Shown piece by piece: positions 32,550 to 42,200 of a DNA stretch of 64,000 bases. The notes beneath the pieces were generated by a model that saw only the letters and a program-made list of their open reading frames with translations, searched no databases and was not told the origin of the DNA. Numbering within the stretch: the stretch's first letter is position 1; each line of letters opens with the position of its first letter. The position numbers and the translations under genes are program-made. Source of the DNA: Zopfochytrium polystomum (lineage: Eukaryota; Chytridiomycota; Chytridiomycetes; Chytridiales; Chytridiaceae); the NCBI GenBank assembly GCA_025765615.1, contig JAIVFJ010000066.1:235314-299313 (forward strand). The letters run 5' to 3'.

Positions 32550-32751
32550 CAATGAAATGAATCAGGCCGGGGAAGTACAGAGAGAAAAGAAAAAAAAAAC
32601 AAACTACCTGACAGAAAGTGGGGCAGTTTGAGTTGTGTGCAACAGCCATTTCGAACCGCGCGCGCCTTTTTTCCCAAACAAGTGGCGCGGGCCTCATTTC
32701 CGGGGCTCAGGGGCGTGAGTAAAGAAAAGGTGGGGAGAGATTGAGAGAAAC

Positions 32752-32825
<74 letters not shown>

Positions 32826-32833
32826 TCCTCCCT
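31741..32833. other. Intergenic between the SH3-protein gene and PMS1, with a (GA)32 tract
   Basis: The left part is the promoter of the minus-strand SH3 gene, with GCT/GGC trinucleotide repeats (32010-32055, 32120-32155). A run of 35 A lies at 32510-32544. An unbroken GA repeat of about 32 units spans roughly 32757-32820 and ends 13 bp beyond the PMS1 stop codon, so it lies in the PMS1 3' UTR. Confidence 0.6.
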
Positions 32834-35800
32834 TCACGCCAGCTCAACGTCCTCGGCAAGTTTCCGAAGGTCGAGCAGGTGCCGCATGGTTGGCCGGCCG
32901 TGCGGGCAATTCTGAAAGCGCGCGCGAACGGGGGATAAATAAAAAAAGATCATTGGAAGAATGGAAAACAGAAAGCAGAAACAGAAAAGAAAAAAAAAAT
33001 TATCTCGCCCGCTTGTTTTTTGGGCAGTCCTCAGCCAGCCTCCCCTCACCCACCCATCCCCAGCCAGCCAGTCAGTCACAACTTACCCAGGGTTGGTCCA
33101 GCTCGGCCATGTGTCGAACAATCTTTTGGATCAAAACAAGTAGAGTAAGAATAGAATAAATATAAATAGGTCCCCCTCTCCCTCTCCCCATACCCGCCTT
33201 TACCTTGGCCATTTGGCTCAGGTCCAGAGGATCGCCAATCATGACCGACTTTCGGCACGCCTGCGACGCCAGCATCGACAGCGCCTTGGCGCACCGCACG
33301 TTCTCGTCGCTGCTCGACTCGGAGATCCGGTGCACCAGGTCCTCCAAGTCTTTTTTTTTTTCGGTTGAGGTTTCGTGGTTCGTTTTTTTTTTTTTTTTTT
33401 TTTGTTCGTGGTCAGCATTTTGGTCGGGGTTGGAGGGTGGAGGGAGGGTAAAAGTACCTGCGGCGTTGAACGACACCGACTTGTGCTGAGGGATCGCCAC
33501 GAGGATCAGCCGCCGACCGGGTGGCGCCGATTCGTTCACCTCCAATTCGAAACCGTTTTTCCTTTCAAAGACCGGCCAAACACAAACGAACAAAAAAAAA
33601 AAAAAAAATTGTTCAGCATGTGGGCACCGCTTGACGGGAGGGCTCGGACCCTCGCGCGGTATGGGCAACGAGCAACATTCAAAACGCGAGGGGACAACAC
33701 CCCGACACACGCACACTCACCTAATGATATCCATATTGTCCATCATGACCAACTCCGACTGGGCTGGAACCTCCAAGTTCATTGGGCTGTGCAGCCATTT
33801 TGTTGGTGTCAAATAGCTCTCTCTGGCACCCCCTCTCTTTGTACAAGAAAACGTACCAAATCAGCCTCTGCGTCGAAAACTTTAGCGCGGCTCGGAGCGA
33901 CTCGTAATTGAATTTTTCGTCGCTGTCGAGCAAGTTTTTTTCTTCTTAGTAACGTAGCACAAGTAGAGCAAAAGAACCAAATTAAACAGACAAACCTCGC
34001 GTGTTGGTCAACCATGAACAAGTCGTCCCCAAGCCGCACGATAATGAATCCAAGGTTAAACTGCCCCAGTATCTGCATCCGCCTGAAATCCTCCTTTGAT
34101 ATAAACCGATTAAACTCGTCGATCGCCTCCTCCGACCGCTCCGGCTCGAGCCCCGTCGAAAACTTGTGCGCCTCCTCCCCCGCCGCCGGCTCCCCCGCCG
34201 CCCCGCCCTTTCCCCGCTCTCCCGCAAGGGCCGCGGCCGCCCGCCGCCGGCTCGCCACCCGCCGCCGCATCGCGTCGAGCGTCCACGCGACCGTCGCGTC
34301 GCTCTCGCCCAGCTCCGCCACGTACTTTTCCTGCTGCGGCGCAAACGTCCGGTCCACCTTGGCCCCACGCGCCGGCGGCGATATCACCGCGACCGTCGCG
34401 CTCGGCGTCGCCTGCCGCACCTCGTAGAACGCGGGCGTCTTGCGCTTTGTCGACGCCCCGCTCCGCTTGGACGATGACGATGACGTCGCCGCGGGTGGAA
34501 CGGGCGGGGGTTTGGAGGTGGTGTGGTAGTTGAGGAGCGTGTGCTGCTGCTGCGGCGGTGGGTGGTACTCATGCTGATGATGATCGTGATTATGTTGATG
34601 ATGATGATGATGTGGCTCCGTCGCCCTTGAAAGCGCAGCGGCCGCCGCCGTCGCCGCCGCCGGCCGGCTCGGCCCGAGCAGTTCGTCCGCGTACGCTGAC
34701 GCCACTGCGGCGTCGTCGTTGGCTCGCGAGTCCGAGCCGGCCAAAGGGATCACGTCCATGATCGTCCGGCTCAAACGCCTCGCCGCCTCCGGCGCGGGTT
34801 GAAGCGCCTCGCGGCTCGACGACGCGCTTGCCGCGGCGGTTGTGGCCGGCGGCTGGGCTTCGCCAGCGGTGTGGCCCGCCTCGCCGTCCGTGTCGAGGCG
34901 CGGACGCTTTCGCGCGGCGGCGGGCTCCGTCGCGTCGTCAGCCTCTGCGGCCGCCACGTTGTCGCCCTCGCTGCTGTCGAACGAGTTGGTTTTCGGTGTT
35001 TGGGATACAGAGTACGCGCGATTCGGGGTAAACTTTTCCTCAATCGCGTTCTGTAGTCAACGGGAGAAAGTTAGAAACATCCAGCGCGCCAGCTTCTCCC
35101 ATTTTTTTTTTCTCGTTCAATTACCCGCAAGGCTTGGAAAAGATCTTTCTCCCTGTGGAGAAAGATTGTCCGCTTGTCTGGGGTTACATTGACATCAAAG
35201 TCGCCTAATGCGCAATCTCAGACGGATTCAAGAGTGAGGGACACGACAAACCTGGGCTCAATTGAAGATCCAAAACGACCATTGGGTATTGATGGGCATT
35301 GTAGGTGCGGTAAACTTCATTTACCACTTTTGCCAGCTAAATCATAATTTTAGGCACAACAGTTGCAAGTATTGGATGTAGTCATACCTTGGGAAGGTCG
35401 CATGGTCTTTTGTTGATGTAAAAGAACTGCCGATCTCCTGCACTCCTTCCGTAGTTGGGCAGCGGCCTACAATTTTTGGTGAGCCGCAAAGGATTGTAAT
35501 AAAGCACTACTTTGATATGAGGCCGGTCACGCGGATTCTTCTGCAGAATTGGGGGTCGTAAGTGTCGCACGGCTGCGCGCGCTTCATGAACCCCATTCAC
35601 TCTGTGCGAAAAAGATACCTGTCCTCGTCGGCATCTCCATCCTTGCTGTCAAGAGTCAAATTAAACTCCAGCTCCAAAATCTGATGCAGCAGTTTCGTCC
35701 CAAAAACATTCGCAAAGTTCTCCTTCATTGTACGATTCCCGCTTGTCGCGACCTGAAGAATCCGATCACTTATCCAAAAGAGCGGGGCGTTTTCAGGCCA

Positions 35801-36753
35801 AAACGTAAGCTAAAAAGACATTGAAAAAACCACCCCCTCTCTTACCCTTTGCTCGACTGATTCGAGCACGAAATCCGCACCCCGGTGCTCACCAGCGCAT
35901 ACGCCTGCACCTGGTCCAAACACTTTGAAAACTCCTTCTTGCCATTCTTTTTAAACTCGCGCAGCCTGACGGGCAAGTTGTCAAACAGCTTGCGCACCGC
36001 GACCGTCGTCCCGTGCTCCCGCGCGCACGTCGTCGTCCCCTTGAGCCGCCCGCTCCGCTCAAACTCCAGCCGCGCCCCAAACGGCGCCTGCTCCTCCGTC
36101 GCCGTCGTCACCGTCATCTCGCTCACCGCGCACAGCGAGCTCAGCGCCTCCCCGCGGAACCCGAACGAGTTCACCCCGTCCAGGTCCTCGAATTTCGTGA
36201 TCTTGGACGTGTAGTGCTTGAGGGCTAGCGGGTTTTGCGGTTTTAGGAAGTGCTCCAATCCCCCGCACACAACGTACCCAGCGTTTCATAGTTGTCGGCG
36301 CTGATGCCTTTGCCGTTGTCTGCATCCCCAAAGAAATTAAGAAAAAAAAAAAGATAGAGAAAAGTTAGTGTGCCCCACCCCAACCCTCCACTCCTTCCTT
36401 ACCAATGACGTCGAAACCGTCCGCACCTTGCTCCCGCAGTCGCACTTCGACCGTCGTCGCCCCCGCGTCCAGGCTGTTTTCAACAAGTTCCTGGGATGGG
36501 ATCGGCGGTGTTCATGCGACATCGCAAACTGACCAGGGGGGGGAGTGCAACTGCAAGCGGGGGATTCCCGCATGCGGGGTGTGTCGTGCGGGCGTGCGGG
36601 CGGGCGGGTGGGCGGGGGTGGGTGGCTGGGGGTTTGGGGGGTTTGGGGGGTTTCGCGCCGCCTTGTACTGACCTTGACGGCGGTGGCCAGGTCGAGGATG
36701 ACCTGTCCAGAGCAGATGCGGTGGACCGAGGACTTGTCAATCGCCTTGATCAT
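32834..36753 (-). CDS. PMS1: DNA mismatch-repair endonuclease PMS1 (MutL-alpha subunit; PMS2 of animals)
   Basis: Sixteen exons give 854 residues with every phase consistent: 36753-36673, 36490-36403, 36319-36278, 36224-35846, 35768-35619, 35540-35511, 35466-35388, 35336-35252, 35204-35125, 35050-33996, 33922-33857, 33786-33721, 33561-33458, 33349-33204, 33122-33087, 32911-32834. Introns are 40-182 bp, GT-AG. The N-terminal GHKL ATPase has ELVENSLDAGAT, DNGKGI and GFRGEALSSL; the transducer domain ends GDRQFFYINKRPCDLPK. Exon 10 holds a disordered linker with an H/Q-rich tract. The C-terminus has the PMS1/PMS2 endonuclease motif DQHASDEKFNYE plus ACRKSV and CPHGRPT, the conserved metal-site motifs. 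It pairs with MLH1 in the nucleus and nicks the new strand during repair. A CAG/AAG pair at exon 6 allows a one-residue alternative splice. Confidence 0.96.
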
Positions 36754-37528
36754 GTTGGCAGGGTGTCCGGAACTTCTGACGAAACTTCTTTTTTCTTTTT
36801 TCTTTTTTGTTGTTGTTGGATCGGTTTATTTGTCTGTTTACAGACCCCATTACAAAAAAAAAAAAAAAAAAAAAAAGAAAAGAAAAAGGACAGCCTCGCC
36901 CACCATTCAGATTCAGACGAAAAAAAGGGAAAGCCTTCCCCTAACACGCACTGATAATCCCATTCATTAATGAGCAACCGAATCCCTCTTTTGGTTTTGC
37001 ACGCGTGCTTATCCCCCCCCATCCCCCACTGCGATCCCACACTTGTGGGACGCGCCCAGAAGACAACACAAAAAGTGAAACGGATTGCTTACCTCTGAAT
37101 CAGTTTGACCTCAATAGAGTGTGAGAGAGAGAGAGAGAGAGAGAGAGCTGAAGTTTTTTTTTTCCTTCCCGGTTGGCCCTCTGGGTCTCAATAGACCGCC
37201 GCTTGAATGGGCAATTTTCCCGCTTTTCAGCTTCGGCGCGCATCCTTGGCATATACGCCGGAGCAAACGTCGCTGGAAGCAGGAAGGGGCGCAGGTCGAA
37301 TTGGACATGCGTAGTCTTGCTCGTTTTTTCATTATTTTTTTTTTGTTGCACAATATCACTCATTCTATTGGCTGTTTGCACGCCCAGGCTTAATTTGTAC
37401 TAATAGCTCTGGGAAGGGAAAGGGACAAAGGGGAGGAGTGGGAACTAGGAGAAGCGACAAGGGTGGGAGCAGAATGGGAGAGGTTTTCTGGAATTCTATA
37501 AAACACTGTTTCTCGTGGAGGCATTTTT
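36754..37528. other. PMS1 promoter and 3' flank of the first LysM-CAP gene
   Basis: Contains an A run near 36853-36876, a GA repeat (37119-37146; CT in the PMS1 direction) and T runs. No gene. It serves as the PMS1 5' region and the downstream region of the gene ending at 37529. Confidence 0.55.
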
Positions 37529-38671
37529 TCACTTGTACCTGCAGCTGACAAACTTGCGATACATGCCGTCCCCGCTCTGGCAATTGTACCCGGCGCACCC
37601 GACCCTGCTAAACCTCGCGCTGATCATCTGCCCAAAATGCCCCACGTCCGCCGTGTACGACTCCGGGTCCGCAAAGTACCCGTGCCACAAGAACTTCTCG
37701 TCCTCGCTCTTAAAGTCGTTCACAAAGAACCCGAGCGGCAGCCCGTACTCCACGTCCCGGTCCGAGTTCGCGTCCGTACCAATCGACTCGCCCTCGCCCA
37801 GTGCTGCCAGCTCGACCAGGTCGTGGTCGAACGTCAACGGGTCGCAGTCGCGTCCGTTGACTTTGCGCGAGGCGTCGGAGACGAGGCCGGCGTCGAGGGC
37901 GAGGGGGGCGCGGTTGTAGAGCGCCCGGTAGAGGTTGTGGAGCGTCACGTAGTCGATCGAGTTGTCGTACTTGATCCCGCAGGACTTGCACGGCGAGTCG
38001 TCGCTCGAGGGGTCCGACGCGGGGGGCGTGGGGTCGGGGGTGGGCGTCGCTTCGGCGGGGGGGTCGGTGGTGGTGGCGGTGGGTGTGGGTTCGGCGGTGG
38101 GGGAGGACGACGACGAGGACGGGGACGACGACGACGACGACAGGGAAGAGGTGGACGAGGCGGTGGAGGACGTCAACGAGGAGGAGGAGGAGGAGTGGGT
38201 GGAGGCGGATGCGGGGGAGGAGGACGCCGGCGCATCGGTGGACGCGGACGGGTCGCCGGAGGCTACGGGCGCGCCGGCGGCGGCGTCGGGGTCCGTTGCG
38301 AGCTGCAGGCACACGATGCGTCCGGGGGCCAGCGGGGCGCAGGAGAAAGCCGGGTCGAACTGCCTGTTGAGGGCGATCAGGTCCTTGACGGAGAGGCGCA
38401 CGTCCGTCTGGTTGCTGAGGATCGAGACACACGTGTCGCCAGCGACGACCGTGTGGGTGCTGGAGCACTGCAGCGACACCTCCTTGGACGCCGGGGTGAG
38501 GTTGGGCGACTGGTGGCGGCCGACGATGCCCGCGCCCGCCGCGTTCGCGGCCTGCTTGAACATCTTGACGGGCGAGGCGGCGGCGGGCTGCAGGAGCGGT
38601 TGCGGCAGCTGCGGCAGGAGGGGCAGGGCTAGTAGAAGGGCGATGGTCAGGGACAGCGCGGCGGTCGCCAT
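37529..38671 (-). CDS. Secreted LysM-CAP protein 1
   Basis: One exon, 380 residues, starting at the ATG at 38671 because a signal peptide (ALSLTIALLLALPLLPQL) follows at once; the frame is open further upstream but that part is CT-repeat translation. Order: signal peptide, the motif GIVGRHQSPNLTPASKEVS shared with both neighbours, one LysM domain (HTVVAGDTCVSIL..LIALNRQFDP..GRIVCLQL), an S/T/D/P-rich linker, CKSCG, then a CAP (SCP/PR-1) domain (DYVTLHNLYRALY, FDHDL, GHFGQMISARFSRVGC). LysM binds chitin-type glycans; CAP proteins bind sterols or lipids in several fungi. Relative to gene 3 the CAP domain lacks the canonical GHFTQIIW and GENL forms. Probably extracellular or wall-bound; role unknown. 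Confidence 0.92.
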   Translation of the reverse strand: MATAALSLTIALLLALPLLPQLPQPLLQPAAASPVKMFKQAANAAGAGIVGRHQSPNLTPASKEVSLQCSSTHTVVAGDTCVSILSNQTDVRLSVKDLIALNRQFDPAFSCAPLAPGRIVCLQLATDPDAAAGAPVASGDPSASTDAPASSSPASASTHSSSSSSLTSSTASSTSSLSSSSSSPSSSSSSPTAEPTPTATTTDPPAEATPTPDPTPPASDPSSDDSPCKSCGIKYDNSIDYVTLHNLYRALYNRAPLALDAGLVSDASRKVNGRDCDPLTFDHDLVELAALGEGESIGTDANSDRDVEYGLPLGFFVNDFKSEDEKFLWHGYFADPESYTADVGHFGQMISARFSRVGCAGYNCQSGDGMYRKFVSCRYK

Positions 38672-39090
38672 GATGGATGTGGGCGACCCAGGGAGTTGAG
38701 AGTGGTAGGAGGAGCGCAGAGTGTGGCGGCCGCGGCCGCGGCTACGTTCGTTCGAAGACGACGAGACCGCGGTTAGGTCAGCGTAGTTCGCAGCGACGGC
38801 CATTCGGGGGTGAAGAAGGGTCAAGCAAAAAAAAAAAAGAACTTGTTGAAAAAGGGCGATTAGAGCGGATACCAAAGATTGGTTGGAGGGGGGGGATCTC
38901 TCTCTGTCCCTTTCTCTCTCTCTCTCCCTTGCACACACACACTCTCTGTCTCTGTCAGTCTATCTGTCTCCGTGCCTGTTGGCGTGCACGGAACGGGAAA
39001 GCCGTGTGAGGAATGGAACCGGAAGAGGAAAGCAGCAGAGGGAAAGACACTTCCCGCGTCTCTTCAAGCGGCCGAAGTGACCAGGACAGA

Positions 39091-39130
<40 letters not shown>

Positions 39131-39464
39131 GACAGAATGACAGATAGCAGTGAGTAATTTAAAAGCAATGGCGGGGTAAAAGGGCGTGGAGGGATTGGCG
39201 AATCGATTCTGTCGTTTCTTAATAATGAATGCCACCTCGCAGGTTGCCAGGTGGAGGAAGTGGATCGCCTTTTGCGGCATCCGAGCCCCGCCCACCGACT
39301 CAATGACACCGCTGTGGTGGGTTGGGCCATTTGGGAAATGCAAAAAACATACAAAAATGGGAGGAAAACAAAAAAAAAAAAAAAAAAAAAAAGAAAACAA
39401 AAAAACTCTCTTCTGTTCTTTCTCGCTTTTCCTTTGTCCACCCCGTCTTCCTCTTCTTACTTCG
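38672..39464. other. Intergenic between LysM-CAP genes 1 and 2
   Basis: Holds the promoter of gene 1 (CT/AC-rich near 38895-38945), an A run of 32 (39092-39123), a second A-rich run (39369-39392), and the 3' flank of gene 2. No gene. Confidence 0.55.
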
Positions 39465-40881
39465 CTACTTGTACCTGCAGCTCGAAAACACCAACGGATT
39501 CCCGCCGCCCGCCGGCTGGCACACGTACCTCGCGCACCCGACCCTGCTAAACCTCGCGCTAATCAGCTGCCCGAAATGCCCCACGTCCACCGTGTACGAC
39601 TCCGGGTTCGCAAAGTACCCGTACCCCAAAAATTGGTTGTCCTCGCTCTTGTACTGGTTCACAAAAAACCCGATCGTCACCTTGTCCACGTCCGCCGGAG
39701 CCGGGGACCAGTACCCGATCGACTCGCCCTCGCCCAGTCGGCCCAGCTCCGCGAGGTCGTGCCCGAACGTGGACGCGTCGCACTCGCGGCCGACGACTTT
39801 GCGCGTCGCGTCAGAGACGAGCGCGTCGTCGAGCGTCAGGGGGACCCGCCCGTACAGCGCGCGGTAGAGGTTGTGTAGCGTCACGTAGTCGGTTGTGTCC
39901 GGGTACTGGATGCCGCAGGACTTGCACGGGTTGTCCGTGGGAGGAGGAGGAGGAGGTGGTGGTGGTGGTGGTGGTGGAGGTGGGTCGGATGGTGGGGGGT
40001 CGGACGGTGGGGGGTCCGACGGCGGTGGTGGGTCCGACGGCGGCGGCGTCTCGGGGTCCGGCGTCGGCGTCGGCGTCGGGTCTGGCGTGGGTGTCGGCGT
40101 CGGCTCCGCGGGCGGGTCCGAGGAGGTTGTCGTCCACGACGACGACGAGGACGACGAATCCGTCGACTCTGTCGACGACGACGACGACGACGACGACGAC
40201 TCGCTCGACGGTGCGCTGCTGGTGCCGCCGGCGGTGCTGGTCGTGGGCACCGCAATTGGATCTTCGGTCGTCGGAGCGGGGGTCTCCTCCGGCGGCGGCG
40301 GCGCGTCGTCGGTCGTGGTACTAGCCGCCGGCGGAGCGACGGGCTCGGGCGGCACCGCCGGGTCCGGCGCGAGCTGCAGGCACACGATGCGGCCGGGAGC
40401 GAGCGGGGAGCAGGAGAAGGTGTCGTCGAAGCGCTTGTTGAGCGTGACGAGCTCGTTGAAGGTCTGGGGGGAAGTAAATCCAAGAGGTCAAAACAGAAAA
40501 AGCCAAACTAACAAGAACAAAAAAAAAAAAAAAAGCCAGTGAAAGGAATCATACGATGGCCACGTCCGTCTGGTTCTTGATAATGGATACGCACGTGTCC
40601 CCCGCGACGACCGTGTGGCTGCTGGAGCACTGCAGCGAGACTTCCTTCGAGGCCGGGGTGAGGTCGGGCGACTGGTGGCGGCCTACGATGCCGCCGCGCG
40701 CGTTCGCTACGGCCTTGAACTGCTTGACGGGGGAAGCGGACGCAAAGAGGACCGGCGGGTTCGGGTCGAGCACGGCCACCAGCAAGGCTGCAGCGGCGGC
40801 CACGGCGAGGAGTCCTTGACGAGGACCCACTCCTCCTCCTCCGAATCCTCCTCCGCGTCCTCGACGTCCGCGTGGGGTCAT
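39465..40881 (-). CDS. Secreted LysM-CAP protein 2
   Basis: Two exons (40881-40555 and 40463-39465), 441 residues. The 91-bp intron (GTATGA..CCCCAG) falls inside the LysM domain between DVAI and TFNEL; genes 1 and 3 have no intron there. The N-terminus is basic and glycine-rich before a hydrophobic segment (LLAVAAAAALLVAVL), which I read as a signal peptide with a long n-region. Then GIVGRHQSPDLTPASK, LysM (HTVVAGDTCVSII..GRIVCLQL), a long linker of E/T/S, poly-S and then P/D/S repeats, CKSCG and a CAP domain (DYVTLHNLYRALYG, FGHDL, GHFGQLISARFSRVGC). The CAP domain is closer to gene 1 than to gene 3. The proline-rich linker would act as an extended spacer. Confidence 0.9.
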
Positions 40882-41066
40882 TGCCTGGGCGGGGGAGGTA
40901 ATACTTGCAGCAAGTGTAGGGTGCTGCTGTCTTCTTTTTTGTGATGCTCTATTTGGTTTTACTCTAAGTTTTTATGTTTTTTGGAGGGGGGGAATGGGAG
41001 GACTGGTCTTCAGCTGTCCTTTTAAAGTCGGCGACGGTGGAAGCGAGAGAGAGAGAGAGACAGAGA

Positions 41067-41099
<33 letters not shown>

Positions 41100-41394
41100 T
41101 GTGTGTGTGTGTGTGTGTGTGTGAGTGTGAGGGTGAGGGTGAGAGGGAGTGAGTGCCTCGTCCGTCCGTCTGTCCCCGGTTCGCCATTCGCACTCGCTGG
41201 TGGCCCCCTCCCCCACCCCCCAAAAAAGGCAGTAGCAATTTGCGGCAGCAGAGCAGCAAGCCCTGGTGGTACGTCCACCTTGGATACCAAGCGCACCTCG
41301 CGAGAAACAATAAAAAAATAAAAATAAAAAAAGTTTCCTGTTTTTGTCTAAAACGTGGAAATTTGTCTTTCAACGGGGAGGGGGTGTCTTTCCC

Positions 41395-41444
<50 letters not shown>

Positions 41445-41505
41445 CAACGAAGGGATACTGCACAGATACCGACCCTCCTTTTGGAAATTGTTCACGTGCT
41501 CATGA

Positions 41506-41537
<32 letters not shown>

Positions 41538-42200
41538 TGGATTTTCGCCCACATATTAATACACCAGCCGGAGAGCCAGCCAGCATCCGTCCATACTTGC
41601 CGCTGTTGCCTTCTCAACCCCACTCGCGGCCGCCAAAGTACTAAAGTTCGCCACATCACCCCTCAGCAGGTTCGCTCGCCGACCCAGACTGACGCTTTTG
41701 GCAACTGGCTGCTTCGTGATTACCAAAGGACAGAAGGAAAAAAAAAACAAAAAACAGGAAGAAACAAACTGAAACTCTAATGTAGCAGTCTACCTTCGAC
41801 TTCCCCCCTCCACAACAGCACACACCCTAACTAAAACCGCTCAAATACTCCTCAAACCAAACATTCGCCTCAAAGTGTGAAAAAACACCATACAGTAGTA
41901 CATGGATAGAACAGAGGAGAGAGTGCGACTTGCAGAGGTGAGTTCGGGAGAAAGGTCACAAACACTAAAAAACAGTTACGAAAAAAAGGTCGGGTAAGGG
42001 GGATGTAACCACAAATCGAACGAGAAAAGGGAAAAAATGAGACAGGACGCTTTTCGCAGACAAGGACACTATAGGAGAAGGACTAACACAAAACGAGCTC
42101 CACAAAACGCGCAAGATGCAGACCCACCGAAAAAAAGGTTTCCCCAATCGTGACTTAGTGGGTTTGGAGTGGGCTTGGATCGCTAGCTGCCCCCTCCTCG
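40882..42200. other. Intergenic between LysM-CAP genes 2 and 3; microsatellite cluster
   Basis: GA-rich (41045-41098) then TG (41099-41122), CT (41396-41440) and AC (41503-41533) runs lie within 500 bp. The part next to gene 2 is its promoter; 41800-42200 is the 3' flank of gene 3. No gene seen. Confidence 0.55.

Noticed and set aside
31749..32552. Minus-strand frame starting at the A/T run near 32545
   Set aside because: Its start lies in a homopolymer and it extends through trinucleotide repeats in a different frame from the SH3-protein gene; it is promoter sequence.
37637..38699. Long plus-strand open frames antisense to LysM-CAP gene 1
   Set aside because: Glycine/arginine/valine-rich translations with no protein motifs; the minus strand encodes clear LysM and CAP domains with a signal peptide. 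High GC at third positions keeps the other strand open.
37529..38938. LysM-CAP protein 1 starting at 38938
   Set aside because: The upstream extension is repeat translation and would bury the signal peptide; the ATG at 38671 puts the signal peptide at the N-terminus.
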